64,000 nucleotides of DNA from Isochrysis galbana. Its lineage: Eukaryota; Haptophyta; Isochrysidales; Isochrysidaceae. The notes below the pieces were generated by a model, which was given only the letters and a program-made list of their open reading frames with translations, was not told the DNA's origin and ran no database searches. Position 1 is the first letter of the stretch. Each line of letters opens with the position of its first letter. The stretch is taken from contig CM030932.1 of assembly GCA_018136815.1 (NCBI GenBank), positions 5,432,407-5,496,406 of the forward strand, given 5' to 3'. This document shows positions 22,501-28,888 of this stretch, piece after piece. Made by a program: the position numbers and the translations under genes.

Positions 22501-23413
22501 AGACCCGGAGACGCGCCGCCGTGCGCTCCATCTTCGGACGTACCGTATCGTGCCTCTTGCACCAACGGCGGCCTTGTTACAATGGGTGGACAACTCCATT
22601 CCGTTGATGGCATACCTGACGGGCACAAAAGGCGCACACGAGCGATATCGTCCTGGCGACTTGAAGACTGCCGATGCTAGGCGGATGATGCAAGAAGCAC
22701 ACAATCGAGAAGTCAAACAGCAGAAGGGCCTGCATCGAGCGCAAGCGTTCGAGCAGGTGATGGATCAGTTACGACCTGTTTTGCACTTTTTTTTTCTAGA
22801 ACGATGGCCACAGCCCTCTGCGTGGTTTGAGCGTCGTCTGACCTATACTCGCTCGCTCGCAGTGAGCTCTATGGCTGGCTTCATTGTCGGGCTTGGCGAC
22901 CGCCATTCCTCGAACATCTTGCTTGATAACGAGACGGCCGAGCTGATTCATATTGATTTGGGTATTGCCTTCGATCAAGGTTCTCTGCTTCGTATCCCCG
23001 AATGCGTCCCGTTTCGTCTCACAAGAGACCTAGTTGATGGACTTGGTGTCTGTGGAGTCGAAGGTCCCATGCGTGGATCGGCTGAACACACGATGCGTGT
23101 GCTACGTGCCAACGCCGAGGCGCTTCTAGCGATCTTACAATTGGTTGTCCACAACCCGCTCTACAAGTGGTCTCAAGAGGAGAAGCAAATGCAAGACCGG
23201 CAGTTAGTGGAAAATCGCTCTCGGCACGAACTCTCAGACTACACCCCTGAGGCAGAGAGGGCACTCTCTCGTGTGCAACTAAAGCTTGAAGGACGCGAGG
23301 TCGGGAGGCATGAATGCCTGAGTGTCGAGGGCCAGGTGTGGCAGCTCATCGATCAAGCCCGAGACCCTGCCAACCTTAGCCGCATGTTCGAGGGATGGGC
23401 AGCTTGGCTTTGA
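13520..23413 (+). CDS. ATM: ATM/Tel1-type PI3K-related protein kinase
   Basis: Nuclear serine/threonine kinase of the PIKK family that signals DNA double-strand breaks. A single uninterrupted frame encodes 3297 residues (human ATM is 3056). The N-terminal ~2100 residues are helical-repeat-like; a FAT region follows at roughly 2200-2800. The kinase begins near 2949 with NLPKIIQCFGSDG and KQLVKGRDDGRQDA, includes GLGDRHSSNILL (~3122-3133, catalytic Asp and Asn) and HIDLGIAF (~3144, metal-binding Asp), and continues with VPFRLTRDLVDGLGVCGVEG. The FATC end, LSVEGQVWQLIDQARDPANL through FEGWAAWL, is intact. The FATC and the 'FRLTRD.VDG.G..GVEG' signature are ATM-specific rather than ATR, mTOR or DNA-PKcs. 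An N-terminal TAN-like motif is at best degenerate. No intron is needed, which is notable beside its spliced neighbours. Confidence 0.96.
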   Translation: MDDEVKALHDSLLAPRNITAFTQAVDTLKSRLSTQRFCDKLSLGSSEGESNGWTLLFKAIIVGLDQNRKFRKRATVDGLKALIDTADRRGAVLEVVAVDKFMVATAEQLTLHEVLVDTEDGDGSTILRSEIAADVAPMYLAVLSTLCGRSDYFRRSGAHHAQVVAEHLIMLCVSMTKINDELLQVDSASAAISATHADLRRYHTINTARPATAAAKLLTRLVSRFPYALNQGSLAALFRHFDHFIEWSIDPRACHRKGDGCNSQASRPVLSQPTGGHKSERLEASTSDPSVSVESTFDGNRRRDADAVQHVKALLPQLLSAINMALRRQAVDRVDFVWQQLISSDSVHVWIHDVLHNSDHLLLLHEVVQLCRMCLRLAKLRCCALPQGLLDAIMAMANREMSATTALRLVDLQEGSFIGRLLRGPLAGASAATEGWFALCALQLVADTVLLQESHVSVRGGDAAVSFPEEAPSPKRQRTQQTREHTGLRRWLMQHCFGDVDDHTLEFSSSIAPQQSPFVRSEWRSLLLLAVCLRRGLRLSASTCGSVMTRLVAVAAQCSEMQERAAAICAMLALLALIDTIADSRHSMLLHELWRSLWAMEMSAIETEVARGSKGSVGPLSDSQALVCSANEAAMHADLRREVLSSLLRHSLVHTTVTAAAATEAIAIFFRAADKALHGTVLANFGEQSEVHKLQSITMIGWISQSRQALVWNLWARHPTVLEQSPRISLALALALHQSAPAAGVPLLSSWPLSLAPCSPLVFGDGDRATRVSRVWYHWLGLRARLLLVSVGLGADVRFCSIIDAHLPCQDGPDLGSPRNRTTQDVIAPQGEDQEAEWYFERIDDLIETVHAEVSLEQNPRTSRKTCQVSRYHSRVADALAPSNSGVCFSTNAHGAISSSGLTPPSIEAEAALQQVSTHCVRSLRQDPPCLLIHMQAVCMGALVLVLSWREEVANHPAESESQQLLALTVFASTIRVLDRLSGSSDPQAVAGVPLLVRLLVACPGREVVEFVRSEVVSRVLEQIRISFSRNIVDAEADANPNDAFVDDFLDSNLADKVALEDVCCLWLKALSVLCGADNANGRVFDVSALCYESFANHGTTLSSLLHRPGLAEKLPGLCLRLVCLPHSALIAQQMELIAAMAAGDVYNLRVGQHSQCLDACEMLMHDKLAELQKAQRPSVRASKIDDVNHATKLLAGCSRVIIAALASFNACSLRFAAAAVRATVAWECLQRKGCLHYGASWQAAVQAANVQDVRPHIAREFPHLLDVQRRHNFGDSLLLQTFVLPHIFELGLSETLKIRVTESFHQPLEVHLSTIRHNVAILSRCSVARQRKVLFALCSEAIAMRPIEHVLLPVLYSSCAPAGGLHNLMELHLPWLVEQWLEDSRCMLTFPTRWLHPSSSQPLGHSIAASCPEEPRRQLREMLERYSSIVVPSIIVCAAVAGVESRARHELERASNLLQRSERQMLQECLPHIIARWLPTKFLPPNNPMSLRWLVVEALAMDHLRNGMHGSGVATIESLIRQCMDHILQGLFSLDTATWLPHTPQSKIADVLLNSLRFLADQAEQGTLPADLLFATSGRMLELLLLLHYRHTSAARYGAPCELHRHSMIVLLELITSSEEVMPPLLGRDGRSLRHLNFVAMSRMIQHTALALLPLESGGTAGTGDVTLRRCCQVLKNVLQAVLGATTDLLSVHGLHYGEHREATAQLADFQRDHCTTLITSLSRHAEFSPDAADLLDFAISKLRPEALSMLPPLPPGERFAALASKCEHSRQHTPLAAIFGAFARLSEGEAAGADLSTRLQFLISKLEVTRADKELAQALPHATRNQGRPTAFSPTTSTPDVRQLADAAVRAAQRLIVLSRSTSSADYQVLIARCLGALLRNGLPQRSMHADVPTVARTEGPIRSDVVDVVPKILLLLHGYLTDPDELAMLLAADALRQSLKSRSSELKVALNGLAREHLLVASELEAYVKALPNRNNRREYYAPPYEAAVAAMSAADPLALQSTCRSQANLALSDLNSTLPALWSVKGKTIDEWACSLAENLLRHSKHALLIHSRRLASRKPALARLCLLPAFLDLLEDKGDDDDFVASLARALSRSFDDALCTDPRPPPQERQAAELQLRLLLELRAHSMPRPTRPSWRFPSLWRTVDFSRAALAAQASGAPVTALQLLEIYAEDESELQPELILHAPGIATLLMDILSGLPAPDATLGMTALTLSHNAGTAQLLAARKDALDNLSLMDATRQVQLSHRGPTSRSSPDVENAFLSMVTTLRGMGCDHLYAAYTGRLDAKPQSLTFESLSMIEDSPAVREARAEAAWRLGLWDDETLDRSDVGNLTEDGVGLHESLYRALSSLQKGRANEASQVMKACACQLVAQLGQLGDEGGKRLEEVSSSLRLCTEVYEVASAGAQSGLTAAVATALDLTSFTSSEKISLVGEDGDQDAYTCMEPVLALHSTMLRCWTDAQSVADRAPLAHVLLQWVAYARRSNNYPMAAARLSELAGLKLSDEDRARAEWQHAQLLWEADVLSLHRDRKRAEAVAAVLLEQCKVSKPQFVHLGVDICSKLAVWKASERSISEKAFNDISKLHSHAVLMCEGLRVENPENTRSHVHHTFANFLEAQYRAILSEKNSPWEQRIEHMYTAMGTLCPSDAQTDSLLGQHDDRADAPRAILLNQLRARERWVKERGERILKLAQSAFDQHAASARLGETHNYASTFAMLSLWFAHPERLRSADETFRSIPSRQLLPLVPQLACRLGGASTPGARKLQLGLRSLLLHLGTEHVHQVLPHFLALALGDHFSPREREVIADPSQMQAALQLRDSIKQNLLRTSKASVVDDTHKLFMLYLQIAWVDVDTTREVVEKHRGRPAPLDKLMSVDLLTRYSTLSGRQLYETMQHRGEPSNAPMLTRDADTTCGHAECEVSVEGFSPPSRDGSRKRSMAEFSTAGGVNLPKIIQCFGSDGTVYKQLVKGRDDGRQDAALQEVFSLINALLHRDPETRRRALHLRTYRIVPLAPTAALLQWVDNSIPLMAYLTGTKGAHERYRPGDLKTADARRMMQEAHNREVKQQKGLHRAQAFEQVMDQLRPVLHFFFLERWPQPSAWFERRLTYTRSLAVSSMAGFIVGLGDRHSSNILLDNETAELIHIDLGIAFDQGSLLRIPECVPFRLTRDLVDGLGVCGVEGPMRGSAEHTMRVLRANAEALLAILQLVVHNPLYKWSQEEKQMQDRQLVENRSRHELSDYTPEAERALSRVQLKLEGREVGRHECLSVEGQVWQLIDQARDPANLSRMFEGWAAWL

Positions 23414-23760
23414 GCGCTTATGCATAGCGCAAGTCCCCAGACTTTACCGCGCGGCTAATTTCGTGCGGCAGTTCATTTGCTACTCTACGGTGGTTAAATA
23501 CTACTTTTAACTTCTAAGGGCGTAAAATGAACAAATCAGGGTTGAGAAAATACACCAAAGTAAAGCAGTAGAAACCCCGGAAAACACCCATCTAGCACAT
23601 ATTTGAGCTGCCCTCTGGGCCCAAGACCCGCCCCCGGGAGCCCTTACAACCACACACGAAGTGTAACCCCAAGCAACCAAAAGCCCGGCAGCAAACAAGC
23701 CTAAATGCAAGATCTCGGAGAGCCCAAATTCAAGAGGACGCCGGGCGCGATGCGAGACCA
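23414..23760. other. ATM 3' flank, no supported gene
   Basis: The terminator-proximal region is AT-richer. A minus-strand frame of 84 residues (23507-23761) has hydrophobic segments but no family match; it follows the element-like 5' end at 23857 and may be element-derived. Confidence 0.45.
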
Positions 23761-23764
23761 TTAT

Positions 23765-23857
23765 TGTGCATCAGCCTGGTGTCCGGCCCGCGACGCGGCT
23801 GCGGCGGTGGGGAGCGGCGGCGCGCTCCATGGCAACCAACTATAAAGTTAGTTGACG
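23765..23857 (-). mobile_element. 5'-end fragment of the LINE family seen at 36550
   Basis: Sequence at about 23805-23857 (GGAGCGGCGGCGCGCTCCATGG, then CCAACTATAAAGTTAGTTG) matches 36497-36550 with only a few changes. Both read on the minus strand as the start of an ORF beginning VAMERxAAPH. At 36550 this leads into a LINE ORF1-like region; here the similarity fades after a few dozen bases. It is either a remnant of the same family or a solo 5' terminus. Confidence 0.5.
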
Positions 23858-23998
23858 AATATCGAGGGGAGGGGGGAGTGCCCCTGACCCCTGGTATCAC
23901 TCGGACACCTGGCTCGTCAGGCATGGCGGGATTCCGGGACTGAAAAGTTGTGTCCAATTTACTAGTGGGGCTGGCTAGGATATAACAATAATTAGCTT
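23853..23998 (+). repeat. Dispersed ~145-bp repeat, copy 1
   Basis: From AATATCGAGGGGAGGGGG, through TATCACTCGGACACCTGGCTC, to GGCTAGGATATAACA, this segment matches 52247-52393 on the same strand at high identity. Differences concentrate in the G/C runs. Read on the minus strand both copies encode SRNPAMPDEPGVRVIPG, which may be coding or coincidental. It is probably the end of a DNA transposon or LTR; no terminal inverted repeat pair was identified. Confidence 0.75.
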
Positions 23999-24000
23999 AT

Positions 24001-24232
24001 TTCATTCGCTCTCTATGGCACACGCGCCTGCAATCTCGATGCATGGATGACGATGGATGAAGAGTTGCAAAAGGTGGGTTGAGCGCATTTGCGCACACCA
24101 CAAACGCATCCACTTATCCACCCACCCAATTCATTTGCTCTCTATTGCACACGCGCTTGCAATCTCGATGCATGGATGGCGATGGATGAAGAGTTGCAAA
24201 AGGTGAGTTAATCGCATTTGCGCACACGATGC
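24001..24232. repeat. Tandem duplication, ~128-bp period, two copies
   Basis: TTCATTCGCTCTCTATGGCA through GCGCATTTGCGCACAC (about 24001-24101) recurs at about 24129-24230 with few changes. Shared inner landmarks are CAATCTCGATGCATGGATG and GATGAAGAGTTGCAAAAGG. It lies between ATM and the PHD-protein gene. Confidence 0.85.
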
Positions 24233-24422
24233 AGCTAGCAGCAGCTCGCAATGATCCCAACTTCTGCTTACATTATTACGCTAGTGTGCTTGAACTCGCA
24301 GGTGGTGTCGATAAGGCCTAGGTGCTCGTGCACACTTGGTGCCCTCAATTCGGCCAAATGGTGGAATGCCCATATCATCAAGAGCAAGCTCAATCTTACG
24401 ACACCCACGCTCTTGAACAAAG

Positions 24423-24640
24423 CCGGACTCACCTCGTGTTCGTCTTTTGCCAACGCGGGCAGCTGGCGATGTCTCCGCAACGCTCAGCGGCAGGGCGAGC
24501 GTGTGCAGGCTGGCGAGCCGCGCTAGCGTGTTGATCAGCGCTCCGCGACCTTCGGCCGGACTGGGAGAACGCCGCGGGGAAGATGCATTCCGCAAGCGAC
24601 TCCTTAGTAAATCCAATGGATGGTGTGATTCCAAGTGCTT
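24423..24640 (-). CDS. Possible exon ending at a strong 5' splice site
   Basis: The minus strand encodes ALINTLARLASLHTLALPLS, then VAETSPAARVGKRRTR, and reaches CACGAG|GTGAGT, a consensus donor, at about 24432. The regular leucine spacing is protein-like. It could be a 3' exon of the upstream PHD-protein gene or a separate gene; I could not find a frame-consistent acceptor with confidence. Confidence 0.22.
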
Positions 24641-24791
24641 CAGTGGAGCACATTCCTCGCACCTTTCACTTCTGGGCTGTTACATTCTCGAAGGAATGAT
24701 TGCAACGCCTTGTCCGAATCACAGCCGCAGCATGTTGGTGCCGAACAACGACCCTCATATGATGGCATCTCAAGCACCGTCGTTCAGAAGT

Positions 24792-26465
24792 TCAGTCAGG
24801 GGGGAGAATTGTCTCAATTGAGGAGGCCGTACATGTGGTCGGGTGAGGTGGTGATACCGCGTAGGAGGTGAGAGGTACATGCGGCTGTACCGACGCTGCG
24901 TGTATGGCACAAGCGGAGGGTGGCGCTGCTCCTGCCATTGCCGCTTGCACTACGGGCGTTCCTGTGGGCGCTGAGGATGCCACCACCATTGGTACCCGTA
25001 CCACGGATCCTACATTGATCAACTCGGGTGGCGGTGTGCGTGTCGTCGGTGATGAGGCTGTCGATGAGACCAGCGGCGCCGATGGAGCTGTCATCGCTGA
25101 CGCTCCTGTGACCGCTGATGATGCCTCGGCAACGGGCATCCCGGACAGCGGTTGCGCAACCACACCATCTCGACCATCTTGCAAGGGGGTTGGCGCTGGA
25201 GCACCATCACGTCGCACGCGTTTGCGCGTCACCTCGCTCGCTGTGGCGCCCTTCATGATGGCCGTGTGCATGCGCCAAGCCTCAAGAACCGACTGGGCGC
25301 GCAGCTTGCCTGGACCAGCGTACGTCTTGTAGCGCCTGCCGGTCGACGATACACGTTGCTCACACACCCACTCCGGAGGGAGATCCCCTTCCATCAAGCT
25401 CACAATTTCCTTGGAGGCCGTAAGCTTTCCTTGTGACACACTTGCAGCAGAAGGAGCCATATTCATTCTCATTTCATTGAGGCGCCCCACAATCTCCGAT
25501 TTCTCTAGAATCGGGCTCGTGTCCAACTCAACCGATTGTGCAACCTGCTGAAGCTCCTCCAGGCTCATTGTCAGCAAGATGTTGGCGGGCGGAATTGTCG
25601 GAAAGGCAGCACTAGTAGGAGCACACAACGATGCCCGTTGTGCCTCCTCAATTTTGAGGGGCTGCTTCTCTTTCCGTGAGCACTTAGGACACAGCCAATC
25701 ATCTTGCGGCACCGCGTCGAGGCCAGCGCAGCTAGGATGGTAAACAGCCGAGCACCCCTCACAGCAGATCAAGAACCCGCCCAGCCCACATTGGATGCAA
25801 AAGTCATCGTAGCCGTCATCCTGTTGCTCCGCCTTCTTTGCGAGAGACAAGACCTTATTCTCGCTCGAGTAGCGGAACTGACCGTAAAAGAAGTGCTGTA
25901 GCTGGCTGATGCTGACCGAGACCCCATTCGCGGTCAGGGAGCACTTGGCGCGATGAAAGTCCTTACGGTGAGCAATGATTGCAGCACCGAGCGCCGCAGC
26001 GCGAGTCACCTCAGCTTGTGGGATGCGCCGCAAGTCGTTGGCTTCCTGTAGCTCCCTCATGCGGCTGCTGGCTTCAGTCACATCCCCCCGAGCTCGGTAC
26101 AGCTCCTGGAGCGCGGCCTCCTGCAGCTCCACCGCTGCCCACGTCCGCAGATACATGGCATGCTCCTGGGCGAGCAATTCCTCGAGTGAGGACGATGGCT
26201 GTGTGTCGTCACTAGAGCAAGCACCCCCTTCACCGCATCCGAACCCGGCAGCAAGAATCGAGCCCGCCGCACCTTCGCACGCCCCGATCGGCGCCCAGAT
26301 CAGCATGGCTCCATCTGCGCCCGCTCCCTCTCGCTCGACTGGGTGGGCGGCCCCATCGGCCACCGGCAGGCTGTCCACTTGGTACTCTCTGCCGACACGC
26401 ACGCTGCGGATGCCGTCATCGATCGGCCTGAGCGAGGGCTTGCTGACGGGCGTCGACATTCGCAC
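24792..26465 (-). CDS. ELM2-SANT-PHD protein with MBD-like domain
   Basis: Likely nuclear chromatin-binding corepressor subunit. Of 557 residues, 20-35 read IRSVRVGREYQVDSLP, an ELM2-type start; ~95-130 would be the ELM2 helices; ~158-198 (IIAHRKDFHRAKCSLT through QLQHFFYGQF) is SANT-like. The PHD finger at 222-262 is complete, with Cys4-His-Cys3 ligands (FCIQCGLGGFLICCEGC, then YHPSC and WLCPKC). A SAP-like helix pair (300-332, SLEELQQVAQ with EKSEIVGRL) and an MBD/TAM-like block (361-400, DLPPEWVCEQRVSSTGRRYK) follow. The tail is low-complexity Ala/Pro/Thr. ELM2-SANT modules recruit histone deacetylases in known families and PHD fingers read histone tails; substrate here is inferred. A long GA repeat lies just upstream of the start. 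Confidence 0.75.
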   Translation of the reverse strand: MRMSTPVSKPSLRPIDDGIRSVRVGREYQVDSLPVADGAAHPVEREGAGADGAMLIWAPIGACEGAAGSILAAGFGCGEGGACSSDDTQPSSSLEELLAQEHAMYLRTWAAVELQEAALQELYRARGDVTEASSRMRELQEANDLRRIPQAEVTRAAALGAAIIAHRKDFHRAKCSLTANGVSVSISQLQHFFYGQFRYSSENKVLSLAKKAEQQDDGYDDFCIQCGLGGFLICCEGCSAVYHPSCAGLDAVPQDDWLCPKCSRKEKQPLKIEEAQRASLCAPTSAAFPTIPPANILLTMSLEELQQVAQSVELDTSPILEKSEIVGRLNEMRMNMAPSAASVSQGKLTASKEIVSLMEGDLPPEWVCEQRVSSTGRRYKTYAGPGKLRAQSVLEAWRMHTAIMKGATASEVTRKRVRRDGAPAPTPLQDGRDGVVAQPLSGMPVAEASSAVTGASAMTAPSAPLVSSTASSPTTRTPPPELINVGSVVRVPMVVASSAPTGTPVVQAAMAGAAPPSACAIHAASVQPHVPLTSYAVSPPHPTTCTASSIETILPPD

Positions 26466-26589
26466 CGCCTGTCTCGAGCAGGCGAGGCCGACGGCCGGGG
26501 GAAGGGAGGACGAAGAGAGAGGCTAGGGAGAGCGCGCGGCGGCGCTCGTCGGGATGCAGAGCGAGCTTCTCGGGCGAGCGAGCGAACGA

Positions 26590-26648
26590 GAGGGTGGGAG
26601 GGGGGGGAGGGGGGGGAGAGAGGAGGAGAGAGGGGGGAGGGGGGGAGG

Positions 26649-26721
<73 letters not shown>

Positions 26722-26770
26722 GAGAGAGAGGGAGGGAGAGGGAGAGAGAGAGAGAGAGAGCACAGGCGGA
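26590..26770. repeat. (GA)n / (CT)n microsatellite
   Basis: G-rich purine sequence grades into about 110 bases of almost pure GA dinucleotides with occasional GG. It sits 125-300 bp upstream of the minus-strand start at 26465, so the sense strand of that gene has a CT tract in its promoter or 5' leader. Confidence 0.93.
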
Positions 26771-26889
26771 GGGAGAGAAGGAGATAAACGGAGCGAGCAC
26801 GTTCTAAAACTCCTCGATCAAGGTGAGAGACATCCTCTTTTTAAAAAGCCCGACGGAGGACGTAGAGGGTTTTCTTGGCACCACGGGCC

Positions 26890-26989
26890 NNNNNNNNNNN
26901 NNNNNNNNNNNNNNNNNNNNNNNNNNNNNNNNNNNNNNNNNNNNNNNNNNNNNNNNNNNNNNNNNNNNNNNNNNNNNNNNNNNNNNNNN
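26890..26989. other. Assembly gap (100 N)
   Basis: Exactly 100 N, a gap placeholder. It separates the PHD-protein promoter region from the RNase H relic downstream. Confidence 0.99.
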
Positions 26990-27254
26990 GGTCATGGTAG
27001 CCCGGTCACTCACAAGGGGGGTGCGGAGGACGGAGGGCACCATCTATAATGGGCAAACGAAGGCCTAAATGAGCTACCTATAGGTTCTGGTATGCGTATG
27101 GGAGATCTGCAAAAAAAATTGGGGGTCTTCCGGCAAAATTTTCGAAAAATACCCGATTTTGAGGCCTCTGACGGCCGTGCGGAAATAATTTCAGGCCCCT
27201 CTCCGGTATTATGTTACCGATGGCCTTCATGCGCGCCTCTCGCAGCGGAACACG

Positions 27255-27390
27255 AAACCATGGGCATCGGCAGCTGACCCTAACCAAAGATTCTGGATCT
27301 ATACTGACGGATCGAGCATGACCACTGGCTCGACATGCGACGAGACGGAAGGGAAACGATCGGCGCCAATACCCCAAAACAGTGTATCCA
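27255..27390 (+). pseudogene. Retroelement RNase H fragment
   Basis: One frame reads FWIYTDGSSMTTGSTCDETE to a stop near 27396. IYTDGS is the first catalytic block of RNase HI as found in LINE and LTR elements. No further RNase H blocks follow, so it is a small dead fragment, possibly of the LINE family whose 3' end lies at 7169. This rests on one motif, so confidence is limited. Confidence 0.42.
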
Positions 27391-27439
27391 CTCTCTAAAT
27401 TGACCACAGACCAAAGTTGGTCCTCCATCCTTTACGAGC

Positions 27440-28888
27440 TTTGTTCCAACCAATTAACCAATTTGGTTAAAATGATTAGGAAGAGGTCACCCCCTTTGCA
27501 AGACCAAAACAATAAGCTAATTTTTTAGAGATATCTTGGTGCGAGCCGACGAAAGCCCTGTCGCGAGATTTTGGCGCCCTGGATCGCTCCGCCGGGCGCT
27601 CTGGTGCGCTCAAATGCCAAGCCGCGGGCATGCCGCCGTCGTCGCTGCGCTGGCGATGCTGGGCGCCGGTGGAGAGGCGGCAGGAGCGACAGAGGCTGTG
27701 GCAGTGGCAGCACAGGGTGATCGCGAGTGGTCGCGGCGCACGCGGCGGCTCGCGATCGTCCAGCTCGCGGCGCAAGCGGCTGTGCTGGCGTCCACGGCCA
27801 CCCTCGAGCCCGGGGCGGGGAGGGGGGGGGCTCGGCGCTTCCCTAGGCCATCGTCGGCGCGGACCTCGCCAGGAGAGAGAGTAAGGGAGCGCGACGGCAC
27901 TTCATCACAACTATTGATTAGCAGCAAGTTGAGCTCACGCGCGAGATGAAGATATACAATGGCGACCATAGCAGCACCACCACAATGCTGCGTAGCAGTG
28001 CGCACCGGCCGCACAACTACCCGCAGGGCCCCGCATAGCACGTGCAAGCTATAGCAATACAAACAGGTAGCGAATGCGACTAAAGAATCTAACGCCAAAC
28101 GAAAGGGCTCTAGAGCCGATCATGGCGGGTGGAGACCAGCACTAGCCTCTATCTGGGTGCGAATAATTCGTGCTGAGGAAATCGTCGACATAGTCCGCAA
28201 TAACAGCTACGCTTCCTTTGCGTTTCCGTGAGACTAAAGCATTGTATTAGCGCGGACCGCGCTCCGCACGATTCGATAATCCTAAGAGAAGAAGTTCATC
28301 AAGCTCGAGTGGTGTTTGCAGAGCCCTGCATTATTCTTCAAACGCGCTGACATCATCATCTCCAAGTCATCCTCGATGGACTTCGACCACAAGAGCCTTC
28401 TCTATGTGCGCGAGTGGCCCCGTCTAAACAGCAAGGAGCCGCCTTCGCTTCCGCGCCAGGCGCGTGCTAACGCGCGAGAACGTAGCAGCAGTACCTCCGC
28501 CCACTGCAGAATTGCCACTCCGGCGCACGAAAGTCGCGCCAATTGCGCTAGCAGTGCAGCGCGGCGGAGAACGCTTAGAATGGAACGGAAGGCCACAAGG
28601 GCAGGATCCGTCTCTGTTGCCGGCCCCTCGCGAGCCGGCTCCGCGGATGTGGCCTCCGCGGACTCGCCGCTGAGACGAGACTTGGTTGCTGCGTCTGGCC
28701 GTGCTCGACGAGGCGTGTTGGGCGGAATGGTATTTCTGCGGCCGATATACGCAGCACGAAAGCCACCTGCGCGTCGGTACGGTCGAAGTAGGGGCAAGCC
28801 CGTGAGCCGTCGTACGATTCTAGTGCCCGACCAAGGATCCTCGGTGCCCCCAAGCCCATACCCCTAGATCTCATCTACCCGTGGGTCT
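27440..28888. other. Intergenic, no supported gene
   Basis: Ala/Arg-rich frames on both strands (27536-27949 +, 27610-28098 -, 28316-28867 +) lack recognisable domains and contradict each other. None has convincing splice structure. Some of it may be element-derived. Confidence 0.45.

Noticed and set aside
26300-26800. Leu-Ser and Arg-Glu repeat proteins
   Set aside because: Translations of the GA microsatellite in different frames; no independent coding support.
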